From assembly GCA_049568075.1 (NCBI GenBank), contig CP144911.1: a stretch of DNA of 64,000 nt; one strand, written 5' to 3'. The notes beneath the pieces were generated by a model, which did not search any database, had not been told where the DNA came from, and saw only the letters and a list, made by a program, of their open reading frames with translations. Below, piece after piece: positions 24,772-32,869 of this stretch (position 1 is its first letter; each line of letters begins with the position of its first letter). The DNA is from Gottfriedia sp049568075 (GTDB lineage Bacteria; Bacillota; Bacilli; Bacillales; Bacillaceae_G). The translations under genes were made by a program, and so were the position numbers.

Positions 24772-25887
24772 ATGCGAAGTCGTTTTTTCCAAATCGCCAC
24801 TGTCTCACTAATTGCTAGCCTTACTTTAACCAGCTGTGCTAATCGAAATAATAATATAAGTGCATCGGAGAAAGAAAAAGAAAATGATTTTAAGATTGGA
24901 ATTGTTATGGGTAAAACTGAAATTCACGATAAAGGATTTAACCAAGCAGTTTGGGATGGAATTATAGAAACTGGAAAGAAACATGGTTGGAAGGAAAATA
25001 AAAATTATGTAAAAACTGATGCCCCAAACGACAAAGCAGCAAAAAAAGAATTAATGAAGTATGCAAAGAAAAAATATGATTTAACATTTGGAATAGGCTA
25101 TTCATTTCAAAAAACCATCTCTGAAGTTGCGAGTAAAGAAAAAAAATCTGACTTTGTCATAATTGATGGGATTGTTGAAAAACCAAATGTCGTAAGTGTT
25201 ACCTATCGTGAAGAGCAATCAGCATTCCTCGCTGGTATTGCAGCAGCGATGAACACTAAAACGCATAAGATTGGATTTATCGGTGGTACAAAAGATCCAT
25301 TTATAAAAAGATTTGAATACGGATTTAAAGCAGGTGTTATGTCAGTCGATCCAAAAATAAAAGTATTGACTGAATTTGCAAATTCATATGATAAACCTGC
25401 AGAGGGAAGTAAATTAGCAAAGGCCCTATACAATGATAAAGGTGTAGATATAATTTTCCAAGTAGCAGGAAAAACAGGATTAGGTGTATTTACTGAAGCT
25501 AAAAAATTAAAGAAAAATGGTAAAAAGGTTTGGGTAATTGGTGTTGACCGGGATCAATATAAACAAGGATTACCTGAAAATGTCACCTTAACATCAGCAA
25601 TTAAACGAATAGATAAAGGCGTAGATGAAGTAATTACAAAGAAATTAAAAGGGAACTTTCAAGGCGGACGCATTTTGAGATGGGGCATTAAAGAAAATGG
25701 CGTTGACCTTGCAAAAACAGATAAGAATTTAAATAAAGACACAAAAGAACAAGTTGATTTATATAAAGCAAATATAAGAACAGGGCATATCGAAGTACCA
25801 GAAACAAAAAAGGATTTTGATAACTTCTCTCCTACAAAGCCTGAAAAAGCAGAAATTAAAAAGAAAAAAGTAAAAATTGGTAAATAA
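24772..25887 (+). CDS. BMP-family (PnrA-like) substrate-binding lipoprotein
   Basis: The protein has 371 residues: lipoprotein signal with lipobox LTSC (Cys about 22), then the BMP domain. Characteristic are GIVMGKTEIHDKGFNQAVWDG, FGIGYSFQKTI, VSVTYREEQSAFLAGIAA and IGFIGG. Such proteins bind purine nucleosides for an ABC importer or, like Med of B. subtilis, act in regulation. No permease or ATPase gene is near, so it is an orphan. Its C-terminal 60 residues are unusually Lys-rich (KPEKAEIKKKKVKIGK). TGGAGG precedes the ATG. Confidence 0.88.
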   Translation: MRSRFFQIATVSLIASLTLTSCANRNNNISASEKEKENDFKIGIVMGKTEIHDKGFNQAVWDGIIETGKKHGWKENKNYVKTDAPNDKAAKKELMKYAKKKYDLTFGIGYSFQKTISEVASKEKKSDFVIIDGIVEKPNVVSVTYREEQSAFLAGIAAAMNTKTHKIGFIGGTKDPFIKRFEYGFKAGVMSVDPKIKVLTEFANSYDKPAEGSKLAKALYNDKGVDIIFQVAGKTGLGVFTEAKKLKKNGKKVWVIGVDRDQYKQGLPENVTLTSAIKRIDKGVDEVITKKLKGNFQGGRILRWGIKENGVDLAKTDKNLNKDTKEQVDLYKANIRTGHIEVPETKKDFDNFSPTKPEKAEIKKKKVKIGK

Positions 25888-25959
25888 AAAATTCTTGTCC
25901 AATTATATGAATATTCTGCATATAGTATAGTACCAACAAAAAAAGTTAGGTGTGATACT

Positions 25960-26343
25960 ATGTCAATTCGAGATTTCATATTACTCTTCTATTGTTTTAT
26001 CATCTTTTTATCTGTACCAATTGGGTATAGATATGCTTCAAGGAAAACAAAAGAGACTGGACAATTTTTACCGTATTTAGTAGTATCGCTTGCCATTGTT
26101 TTAGCAGACGGAATCCTTTCTATTTTAGTTTGGTCATTTTTTACATCACAAATGGATACATTCATGTATATAGGTGGATTACTTACTGGAATGATTTTCA
26201 CATCAATCTGTGGTCTATTACTACTATCCGTTTTACTTTTAAGAAGAAAATATTTTTTAAACGCATTTGTTGATCTGAACACTGCTAGAATCGGAACGAA
26301 TCCACCACCTGATGATCAATCAACCAATGATATAAAGAAATAG
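25960..26343 (+). CDS. Membrane protein of unknown function (127 aa, 3 TM)
   Basis: I do not recognise this protein. It has three hydrophobic segments at about residues 5-25 (FILLFYCFIIFLSVPIGY), 38-60 (YLVVSLAIVLADGILSILVW) and 70-95 (IGGLLTGMIFTSICGLLLL), and a polar C-terminal tail (NPPPDDQSTNDIKK). TTAGGTG lies before the ATG. It is 72 bases downstream of the BMP lipoprotein gene on the same strand and ends in a terminator, so the two may share a transcript. Confidence 0.7.
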   Translation: MSIRDFILLFYCFIIFLSVPIGYRYASRKTKETGQFLPYLVVSLAIVLADGILSILVWSFFTSQMDTFMYIGGLLTGMIFTSICGLLLLSVLLLRRKYFLNAFVDLNTARIGTNPPPDDQSTNDIKK

Positions 26344-26370
26344 AGCTCTCATGCTCTATTTCTTTTTTAC
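26340..26370 (+). terminator. Terminator after the 127-aa membrane protein
   Basis: AGAGC / GCTCT with a 6-base loop is followed by ATTTCTTTTTT; the first stem base lies in the stop codon. Confidence 0.75.
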
Positions 26371-26478
26371 TTGAAAATCAGTTATTCCATATAAAAATTT
26401 CGTAATTCGAAGCTAATAAATTGAGATTTAGTTCTAATATTGTTTATACTTTCTTTAATTGATTTAGGAGGTTTCATA

Positions 26479-27090
26479 ATGAAAGTTACAATTTATTCGG
26501 ACTATGTATGTCCGTTTTGCTATTTAGGAAAAAAACCACTTGAGGACGCTATGAAAGAAGTTAGCGACGTAGAGCTTGTATGGAAACCATTCCAATTAAG
26601 ACCTGAGGGAGTTGAACCTTTAAGTCCAAATAGTTCTTATATTCAACAAGGATGGAAATTCGGTGTTCAACCACTTGCACAAAAACTCGGTGTAGAGATG
26701 ATTTTACCAACTATGGATCCTCATCCTTCAACTAAAAAAGCTCACAGAGGCTTTTTTTTCGCTGAAGAAAATGGAAAAGGTGCTGAATATGCACAAGCGG
26801 TTTTGGCAGACTTTTGGACAGAAGGCAAAGAAATTGGTGATGTAGACGTACTTGCAGATATCGCTGAAAAACTTGGCTTAGACCGTTCTCAATTCATAGA
26901 TGCTGTTTCAAATTCTAAGTATGACTCATCGATCCAAAACCCTAATTTTATTAATGCAGTACCAACATTTATAATTGGTGATCAAGTTTTACAAGGTGTT
27001 CAAAGTAAAGAGGCATTTATTCAAGCTTTAAACAACCAAAAACTTGTTGAGCAGTCTTCATTAAGCTGCGATATCGATGGAAACTGTTAA
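26479..27090 (+). CDS. DsbA-family (FrnE-like) thiol oxidoreductase
   Basis: The protein has 203 residues, a thioredoxin fold with a helical insertion. The active site is SDYVCPFCYLGKK (CPFC), as in FrnE/polyketide-type DsbA proteins. The helical insert runs about 60-150 and the cis-Pro loop is NAVPTFIIGDQVL. There is no signal peptide, so it is cytosolic. The C-terminus adds two cysteines (LSCDIDGNC), which is unusual and could form a second redox pair. TAGGAGG precedes the ATG at 26479. It is a single gene with a good terminator. Confidence 0.88.
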   Translation: MKVTIYSDYVCPFCYLGKKPLEDAMKEVSDVELVWKPFQLRPEGVEPLSPNSSYIQQGWKFGVQPLAQKLGVEMILPTMDPHPSTKKAHRGFFFAEENGKGAEYAQAVLADFWTEGKEIGDVDVLADIAEKLGLDRSQFIDAVSNSKYDSSIQNPNFINAVPTFIIGDQVLQGVQSKEAFIQALNNQKLVEQSSLSCDIDGNC

Positions 27091-27102
27091 TACTCTTTAA
27101 TC

Positions 27103-27160
27103 AAAAAGGATATCTCTTAAGTTTGTTTAACTTACTAACTTATGGGACATCCTTTTTAAT
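27103..27160 (+). terminator. Terminator of the DsbA-family gene
   Basis: AAAAGGAT...ATCCTTTTT is an outer stem with an inner AAGTT / AACTT stem, followed by T-rich DNA. Confidence 0.7.
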
Positions 27161-27255
27161 TTTAATAAATCAAGTGGGATAAACAATTTTTTAATTCATT
27201 ATTTTGCTGATCGTTTTTGGTTCATTCTTAATCAAGAACAAACACGAATAACAAA

Positions 27256-27417
27256 TCATTTCCCAGCTACTTTAACTTGACTCCAATCGATAACAAATGG
27301 ATTACCAGTTAAATTTTTTCTTACTTCAGTAACAATACTCATTTGCTTTACAACTTCTGATTGAATTAATTTTTCTCCATCCCCACTACCATCATAATAC
27401 AATGGCTTCTTCTCCAT
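27256..27417 (-). CDS. Short hypothetical protein (53 aa)
   Basis: GGAGGTG lies five bases before the ATG at 27417, a strong translation signal. The product is soluble (MEKKPLYYDGSGDGEKLIQS, ... FVIDWSQVKVAGK). It has no cysteine, signal or membrane segment. No family is recognised. It stands alone between the DsbA-like gene and the divergently read oxidoreductase gene. Confidence 0.55.
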   Translation of the reverse strand: MEKKPLYYDGSGDGEKLIQSEVVKQMSIVTEVRKNLTGNPFVIDWSQVKVAGK

Positions 27418-27643
27418 GATGTCACCTCCATTACTAATCAATGAATTATATTCTCTTTCTGTGTCGAAAACCCCTTTTTGAAATTGGAAATTCCCAAAAC
27501 TTTTTACTCAAAAAATTATTTTCAATGAGCAATTTGTAATACTTCAATTCTTTTATGCAAAGAACATGATACCTATTTCTTTAATTATTTAATTTTTCTT
27601 ACTATAATTACAATATAATTCTATTTTGAAAGGTGTTTTTCTC

Positions 27644-28585
27644 ATGATAAAAGTTGGTATTATTGGTCTTGGTGCAATTGGCCAAAGATTAATTCCTTTA
27701 TTTTCAAACAACCAAGAAACAAAAATAGTAGCAATATGTGACACTTTAGAAGAAAGAGTTCAAGAAACAAGTAGCCAATTAGAATCAGTTTTAACTTTTA
27801 CAAATCATCTTGAGATGCTTGAAAATGCTGAACTTGATCTCGTTTATGTGACTGTACCTCCAAAATATCACTATTCGGTAGTATCTGATATAATCGCAAA
27901 AGGAATTAATGTGCTTTGTGAAAAGCCTTTGGCAAATTCAACAGAGGAAGCTCTAGGACTTTATACTCAAGCTAAAGAAAAAGGTATTTTTCATGCTATG
28001 AACTTTCCATTAAACTATAATGTTGGTAGTAAGTCTTTTGCTAGCCTTATAAAATCTGGATATGTTGGTGACTTAAGAAGAATCGAATTAAAGATGCGTT
28101 TTCCAAATTGGCCGAGACTATGGCAACAAAATGAATGGGTTGCTACTAAAGAACAAGGAGGTTATGTATTAGAGGTTGGTGTGCATTATATTCAACAAAT
28201 TCAAAAGATTTTTGGTAACATGAAAGTCAATACGAAACATATGCAATATCCCGCTGACCCTATTGCTTCCGAAAATGGAATTATCGCCTTTTTAGAATTA
28301 GAAGATGGCACTCCTGTATTAATAGATGGCTTAAGCCAAATTGCAGGTGAAGAAGAAATTAAATTTACAGCATATGGTTCGGAAGGAACTCTTTCTTTAG
28401 TAAATTGGGCTAGTTTAGAAGGAGGAAAAATCGGCGAGCCAATTCAACAAATTGAAGCCGATCAAACTTTAGCTGATTCATTAATTGACAATTTAGTAAA
28501 GGCTCTAAAAGGTGAAGAAGCTACAATCATAGATTTCTCTGAAGGCTACAAAGCACAAGTAGTTTTAGAAGCATTAAGAGGATAA
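27644..28585 (+). CDS. Gfo/Idh/MocA-family oxidoreductase
   Basis: The protein has 313 residues. The N-terminal Rossmann domain opens VGIIGLGAIGQRLIPLF, with the family motif NVLCEKPLANSTEEAL carrying the catalytic EKP lysine. The C-terminal alpha/beta domain contains GGYVLEVGVHYIQQI, where the family has an acidic/histidine pair. It oxidises or reduces a sugar-like or inositol-like substrate with NAD(P); the substrate cannot be read from the sequence. GAAAGGTG precedes the ATG at 27644. It is monocistronic, closed by a symmetrical terminator. Confidence 0.9.
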   Translation: MIKVGIIGLGAIGQRLIPLFSNNQETKIVAICDTLEERVQETSSQLESVLTFTNHLEMLENAELDLVYVTVPPKYHYSVVSDIIAKGINVLCEKPLANSTEEALGLYTQAKEKGIFHAMNFPLNYNVGSKSFASLIKSGYVGDLRRIELKMRFPNWPRLWQQNEWVATKEQGGYVLEVGVHYIQQIQKIFGNMKVNTKHMQYPADPIASENGIIAFLELEDGTPVLIDGLSQIAGEEEIKFTAYGSEGTLSLVNWASLEGGKIGEPIQQIEADQTLADSLIDNLVKALKGEEATIIDFSEGYKAQVVLEALRG

Positions 28586-28596
28586 ATCCCTACATA

Positions 28597-28633
28597 AAAG
28601 AAAAGGTGCTCTCTTTATGAAGCACCTTTTTTA
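28597..28633. terminator. Bidirectional terminator
   Basis: AAAAGGTGCT / AGCACCTTTT with a 10-base loop sits between converging genes. Confidence 0.9.
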
Positions 28634-28656
28634 ACGCTTATAATAAATAATCGGAT

Positions 28657-29520
28657 TTATTTTACCGGAATCCAAATTTCAGTATAATAATCTTCACTAA
28701 ATGGATTTCCTTCCGGATAAAGTTCAAATTCAGGGATGCCTGCATGTGAATAGCCGCTTGAAGGAAACCATTCCGAAAAAATCTTCTTCCATGCCGATTG
28801 CATTGCATGTGGCATTGCTCCGTGAACACCAAATACAGCCCATTTTGATGCAGGAATTTCATGATGATAAAAACCTTCTGGTACATCTCCTTCATATTCG
28901 GTTGCAACCCAATATTCTAGTAGATTTTTTGATTTTTGCTCTTCGCTCATCATACACACACCTAAAACACCTTTAATGTCACCGTTGTTAATTTCGTACA
29001 AACGATCACTCGTACCATTTTCATTAACCTCATCCCACATTTTAGGAATCAGTTGCTGTTGTTGATCATTCAAATAAGAAAACTCTTTTTTCACGCCAAC
29101 TACTTGAAAAGCACTTTTTTCAACAATATTAAATTGCATTGGTTCTGCTCCCTTCAAACTCACCTGAATAACAAGGCGGTTATATGATTTTAGATTTCCA
29201 ATAAACTTTCTTGCTTCACTTGGTGTTACACCATGCTGTCTTCTAAACGCTTTTGCAAAAGCCTCAGGAGAGTCATACCTGTATTTCAAGGCAATGTCTA
29301 TTATTTTATGATCAGTAGTTGTTAATTCATTGGCCGCTAGCGTCAATCTTCTTCGCCTTATATATTCAGCTATATTAATATCAGTTAAAATTGAAAATGT
29401 TCGCTGAAAATGAAAAACAGATGAATTAGCTTTTTTAGAAATTTCTTCAATCGTTAACTCGTTTAATAAATTGTCTTCAATATAATCAATTGCCTTTTGT
29501 AAAGATTCAACCCAAGCCAT
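28657..29520 (-). CDS. AraC-family regulator with GyrI-like effector domain
   Basis: The protein has 287 residues. Residues 1-105 form the AraC/XylS double helix-turn-helix: LTIEEISKKANSSVFHFQRT, then IIDIALKYRYDSPEAFAKAF and the signature HGVTPSEARK. Residues about 125-287 form the GyrI-like small-molecule-binding domain (MQFNIVEKSAFQVVGVKK..., ending YYTEIWIPV). This arrangement is that of Rob/SoxS-type multidrug-responsive activators. Possible targets are the adjacent EamA transporter gene 80 bases upstream or its own promoter; this is inference. Confidence 0.9.
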   Translation of the reverse strand: MAWVESLQKAIDYIEDNLLNELTIEEISKKANSSVFHFQRTFSILTDINIAEYIRRRRLTLAANELTTTDHKIIDIALKYRYDSPEAFAKAFRRQHGVTPSEARKFIGNLKSYNRLVIQVSLKGAEPMQFNIVEKSAFQVVGVKKEFSYLNDQQQQLIPKMWDEVNENGTSDRLYEINNGDIKGVLGVCMMSEEQKSKNLLEYWVATEYEGDVPEGFYHHEIPASKWAVFGVHGAMPHAMQSAWKKIFSEWFPSSGYSHAGIPEFELYPEGNPFSEDYYTEIWIPVK

Positions 29521-29601
29521 ATGACTCCTCCCTTATTTACATCCTAACAAGTTAAAATTATTGAGTCCTGTCTTTTTATGCTCTTTTGTGACAGATAATA
29601 G

Positions 29602-30525
29602 TCAATTAGCCTCTTTTCGATCAGCCATTGCTAAAATGATAACCGTACTTATAATACATAGACTACCGATCCAGTCTATCATTTCAAAATTTATTCTTAA
29701 CCAAATGACTGATAGTACAGCTGCTGATAATGGTTCCACACATGCAAGTAAGCTAGATTCAGAAGCATTAATATACTTTAAACTCTCTAAATAACAATAA
29801 AAGGCTATTAACGTCCCAAAAATAACAATAAAAATGACTGCGAAATATGCACTCATCGACCAATGACCTTGGAAATTAAAGGGTGAATGTATGAAGCTAA
29901 AACAAATTCCACCGATTAGCATTCCCCAACCTACTACGATTGTCGACCCAAATTTTTTTAAAAGATTTTGAGGTTGTATTGAATAGAATGCTAAAGCAAA
30001 AGCGGAAGTAAGTCCCCAAAACAATGCCCATCCAGTAATAGACAATCCTTTAATCGTTCCATGTGTTACCAATAAATATGTCCCTGCAAACGCTAAAATG
30101 ACAGCCAGTACCTCTTTTCTAGTTGGTCCTTTTTTGAAACGCATTGCTAAATAGCATGTAATAATGACAGGTGCCAAATATTGTAAAATTGTTGCAGTAG
30201 CAGCATTTGATGCTTTTATTGTGGCGAAGTATGTATATTGAACTGCTAACATCCCAAGAATACTAAATAACAATAGACTTAAGACATCCTTCTTATCCTT
30301 CCAAACTTCTGTTATATTTCTTTTTTCTTTCAGACTAGCAAAAATTAATAGGATGATTCCTGAAAACAATAATCGAATAACTACTAACCATTCTGGACTA
30401 AAATGATTTCTTTGAAATACAAATTGTGCAACAGTTCCAGATATGCCCCATAATATTGCCGCAGTTAATACGAGAATAATTCCCTTCGTTCTAGAATTTG
30501 TTAAGGCAATCTTATCTGCGCTCAT
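29602..30525 (-). CDS. EamA-family (DMT) exporter, 10 TM
   Basis: The protein has 307 residues with ten predicted membrane helices in two EamA repeats (first from GIILVLTAAILWGISGTVAQ, second from ITGWALFWGLTSAFALAFYS). The end of the second repeat shows the family run SLLACVEPLSAAVLSVIWL. DMT exporters move amino acids, metabolites or drugs out of the cell; the substrate is unknown. GGAGGGAG lies five bases before the ATG at 30525. It is followed by the AraC-type regulator gene on the same strand. Confidence 0.9.
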   Translation of the reverse strand: MSADKIALTNSRTKGIILVLTAAILWGISGTVAQFVFQRNHFSPEWLVVIRLLFSGIILLIFASLKEKRNITEVWKDKKDVLSLLLFSILGMLAVQYTYFATIKASNAATATILQYLAPVIITCYLAMRFKKGPTRKEVLAVILAFAGTYLLVTHGTIKGLSITGWALFWGLTSAFALAFYSIQPQNLLKKFGSTIVVGWGMLIGGICFSFIHSPFNFQGHWSMSAYFAVIFIVIFGTLIAFYCYLESLKYINASESSLLACVEPLSAAVLSVIWLRINFEMIDWIGSLCIISTVIILAMADRKEAN

Positions 30526-30720
30526 TTTTACTCCCTCCACAAAAAACAACAAATTAAAATAAGTTAATAAAAAAATCGTACCTAACTATTCAGAATATAT
30601 CAATCAAAAATCTCATAATTTTCAACAATTAGATTAATTGAGAAATTGTGATTAGAAATTGCTTAATTGGAAAAATTGAACATATACGATTTTGTATTAA
30701 ATGATTTAGGAGACTAGTCT

Positions 30721-31641
30721 ATGAATGAGTTATTTGAATGTATCATAGTAGGGGGAGGTTTCGCAGGTTTACAGGCATCAATTCAGCTTGGGCGATACCA
30801 AAGGAATGTACTCGTAATTGACTCAAATTATGGGCGCTCAACATTATGTAAAACATATCGCAATATATTAGGTTGGCCGAATAGTGTAAGTGGACAAGAG
30901 CTAAGACAACTAGGAAGAAAACATGCTGAAGTCTATGGTGTATCATTCACCCAAGATAAAGTAATAGGTATACATAACGTAAACAATCAATTCTTAATAG
31001 AGACGAAAGCAGGAAAATCTTATTCTGCCAAAACAGTCTTACTCGCAACTGGACTAATTGATCGAATTCCTCAAATTAAAAATCTAGTCGATTGTCTTGG
31101 ATCGACAATTTATGTTTGTCCAGACTGTGATGGATATGAAATTTTAAATAAAAGTGTTTTAATACTTGGATCTGGTAATACTGGTGCAAATCTCGCCATA
31201 ACATTAGCTTATTGGTCAAAACAAATTACATATATTAATCACGAAGGACATGACGTTGATACCAAATTAAATGATCAACTACAGAAAATTGGAATTCACT
31301 ATCGAAAAGAAAACATTAAAGAAGTACTCAAAGAAGATGATTCCACTTTTAAAGGCATTTGTTTACAAAGTGGTGAAATAATTTATGGGGACCGAGCTTT
31401 TATTGGTTTTGGTGGAAATGAAGTACAAAATAATCTTGCTATCCAACTAGGGGTAAATCTTTTAAATAATAAGCACGTTATTGTAGACCCACGAACAAGG
31501 GAGACGAATGTTCCAAATGTATGGGCAGCCGGCGATTTAGTAGCCCATTCTCAACAAGTCACAATAGCAATGGGCGATGGTACCCAAGCCGCTGTTTGGA
31601 TTCAAAAAAGATTATTAGAAATGAGTGTAAAAGATTCATAA
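30721..31641 (+). CDS. Thioredoxin-reductase-like FAD/NAD(P) oxidoreductase
   Basis: The protein has 306 residues. The FAD motif is CIIVGGGFAGLQASIQLGRY, the NAD(P) motif SVLILGSGNTGANLA, and the second FAD motif NVPNVWAAGDLVAHSQQ. The redox pair is CPDCDGYE instead of the CATCDG of thioredoxin reductases, and the residue spacing fits the low-molecular-weight thiol/dithiol oxidase subgroup. It is cytosolic and dimeric by family. The partner substrate is not known; no thioredoxin gene is beside it. ATTTAGGAG precedes the ATG by about ten bases. Confidence 0.88.
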   Translation: MNELFECIIVGGGFAGLQASIQLGRYQRNVLVIDSNYGRSTLCKTYRNILGWPNSVSGQELRQLGRKHAEVYGVSFTQDKVIGIHNVNNQFLIETKAGKSYSAKTVLLATGLIDRIPQIKNLVDCLGSTIYVCPDCDGYEILNKSVLILGSGNTGANLAITLAYWSKQITYINHEGHDVDTKLNDQLQKIGIHYRKENIKEVLKEDDSTFKGICLQSGEIIYGDRAFIGFGGNEVQNNLAIQLGVNLLNNKHVIVDPRTRETNVPNVWAAGDLVAHSQQVTIAMGDGTQAAVWIQKRLLEMSVKDS

Positions 31642-31711
31642 ACAACTTACAAAGATAAGCGATTTGCCCCCACCCTATCCATTCTCTAACAAATTTACTA
31701 TTTAAGCTCAA

Positions 31712-31753
31712 CAAAAAAAGTATTACATCATTTAATGAAGTAATACTTTTTTT
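31712..31753. terminator. Bidirectional terminator
   Basis: AAAAGTATTAC / GTAATACTTTT with a 13-base loop between converging genes. Confidence 0.9.
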
Positions 31754-31777
31754 CTGTTTTCATCTTAATAAATCGTT

Positions 31778-32164
31778 TTAGAAAAATACTTTTAATAAAG
31801 TATACATAGTGATGATTGCTAAAATAAACACTAAAATTGGTATTAATATTCGGATGAAAGTTGAAGGCATTCGATATCTTCTATAAGTATCCTCAATACA
31901 AATAATACATAGTAAATAGATTAATCCTGATATGATTGCTCTAGTTAAATCAAAATTCCCAAGTGATCTAATGGTGTGATTAACATGTTTAACATGCTGA
32001 AATATATAAAATTGTACAAGATTGAAAATTAAAAATAATAAAAAATAATAAAATACACTTAATATATAAGTACTAAACTTTATCTTTTCATGCTCAATAT
32101 TTTGACGCTTTCTAATAAAGCGCTTCTTATGTCGCTCTTTCCTCGGTATAAATTGTTCGTCCAT
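31778..32164 (-). CDS. Membrane protein of unknown function (128 aa, 3 TM)
   Basis: I do not recognise this protein. Residues 1-30 are very basic (PRKERHKKRFIRKRQNIEH) and should stay in the cytosol. Three hydrophobic segments follow: about 34-55 (YILSVFYYFLLFLIFNLVQF), 73-90 (AIISGLIYLLCIICI) and 103-126 (FIRILIPILVFILAIITMY). It is monocistronic and ends in the shared terminator at 31.7 kb. No ribosome site stronger than AAGGATG is visible. Confidence 0.65.
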   Translation of the reverse strand: MDEQFIPRKERHKKRFIRKRQNIEHEKIKFSTYILSVFYYFLLFLIFNLVQFYIFQHVKHVNHTIRSLGNFDLTRAIISGLIYLLCIICIEDTYRRYRMPSTFIRILIPILVFILAIITMYTLLKVFF

Positions 32165-32351
32165 TTTAGTACATCCTTAGTTTAAAAATTGAATTATTTA
32201 AATCAAATTCTTACCTATATTGTACATAAACATTCCATTATTTAAAAATTTATAATACTTCTCTATAAAATTTACATCAAACTACTTAATCATAAAAATA
32301 ATTATACCAAATTTCGTTGAATACATTTACTATTTTTTTCCAAAAAAATAT

Positions 32352-32389
32352 AAAAAAAGTGTACTTAGATTGAATCTAGGTACACTTTC
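32352..32389 (-). terminator. Hairpin with U-tract, distal copy of the merR terminator
   Basis: AAAGTGTACTTAGAT / ATCTAGGTACACTTT; read on the minus strand it is followed by TTTTTTTATATTTTTTT. A second, related hairpin without U-tract stands at 32830-32862, next to the merR gene. Confidence 0.85.
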
Positions 32390-32454
32390 TCACGCTGTTG
32401 AAAAACAACCTTGTCAATTAAATTACCAAATTTTCGTAAAAGGAGTAGAGTAAT

Positions 32455-32590
32455 GTTGATTTCCACTACTGGATGCTCTTCGCTTTCGATGGAGCGAGAC
32501 CAAGCCTCCTAGGCGAGTCTGCGGGGTCTCAGCCTTCCCGCTTATCCCATAGGAGTCTTAGGATTATGACAACATCTTTATTTTGTTTGT
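32455..32590 (-). repeat. G+C-rich repeat module bordering the hairpin array
   Basis: This stretch (TTGATTTCCACTACTGG ... GCGGGGTCTCAGCCTTCCCG ... CATAGGAGTCTTAGG) is far richer in G+C than its surroundings. It resembles the dispersed palindromic repeats common in Bacillaceae genomes, known to me as GGGGTCTCAGCCT-type sequences. GTAGTGGAAATC at its outer end recurs at 21.57 kb beside the other array, which lacks the middle part. Confidence 0.65.
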
Positions 32591-32596
32591 TAAATG

Positions 32597-32830
32597 CTCG
32601 TAAACCTTTTATGAGTATGGGCTCTTCTTCTTTTTCCTATTTTACTTCCTCATGAACCTTTCATGAGTAACCTTTTTTCTTCTTTTTCCTGTTTTACTTC
32701 CTCATGAACCTCTCATGAGGAACCTTTTTTCTTCTTTTTCCTGTTTGACTTCCTATGAACCTCTCATGAGGAACCTTTTTTCTTCTTTTCCCTGTTTTAC
32801 TTCCTCATGAACCTTTCACGAATTATGAGA
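32597..32830 (+). repeat. 52-bp-period hairpin array, copy 2
   Basis: Five hairpin units start at 32597, 32649, 32701, 32753 and 32804, that is every 52, 52, 52 and 51 bases. The best units hold CTCATGA-ACCTC-TCATGAG, a 7-bp perfect stem with a 5-base loop, followed by a pyrimidine-rich linker (GGAACCTTTTTTCTTC...). The orientation is opposite to the array at 21.3 kb. Confidence 0.88.
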
Positions 32831-32862
32831 AGGTGTACTTAGAACTAGTCTAAGTACACCTT
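32830..32862 (-). repeat. Hairpin without U-tract, proximal copy at merR
   Basis: AAGGTGTACTTAGA / TCTAAGTACACCTT directly follows the merR gene. It matches the hairpin at 32352-32389 in 26 of 33 positions and differs by a paired change (A-T to G-C) that keeps the stem. No T-run follows it. Confidence 0.8.
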
Positions 32863-32869
32863 CCCCGAC

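Noticed and set aside
28662..28907. Short frame inside the AraC-type regulator
   Set aside because: Same-strand shadow of the GyrI-like domain; no independent signals.
32473..32655. 60-codon plus-strand frame in the repeat region at 32.5 kb
   Set aside because: It runs across the G+C-rich module and hairpin units; the apparent protein only reflects repeat sequence.
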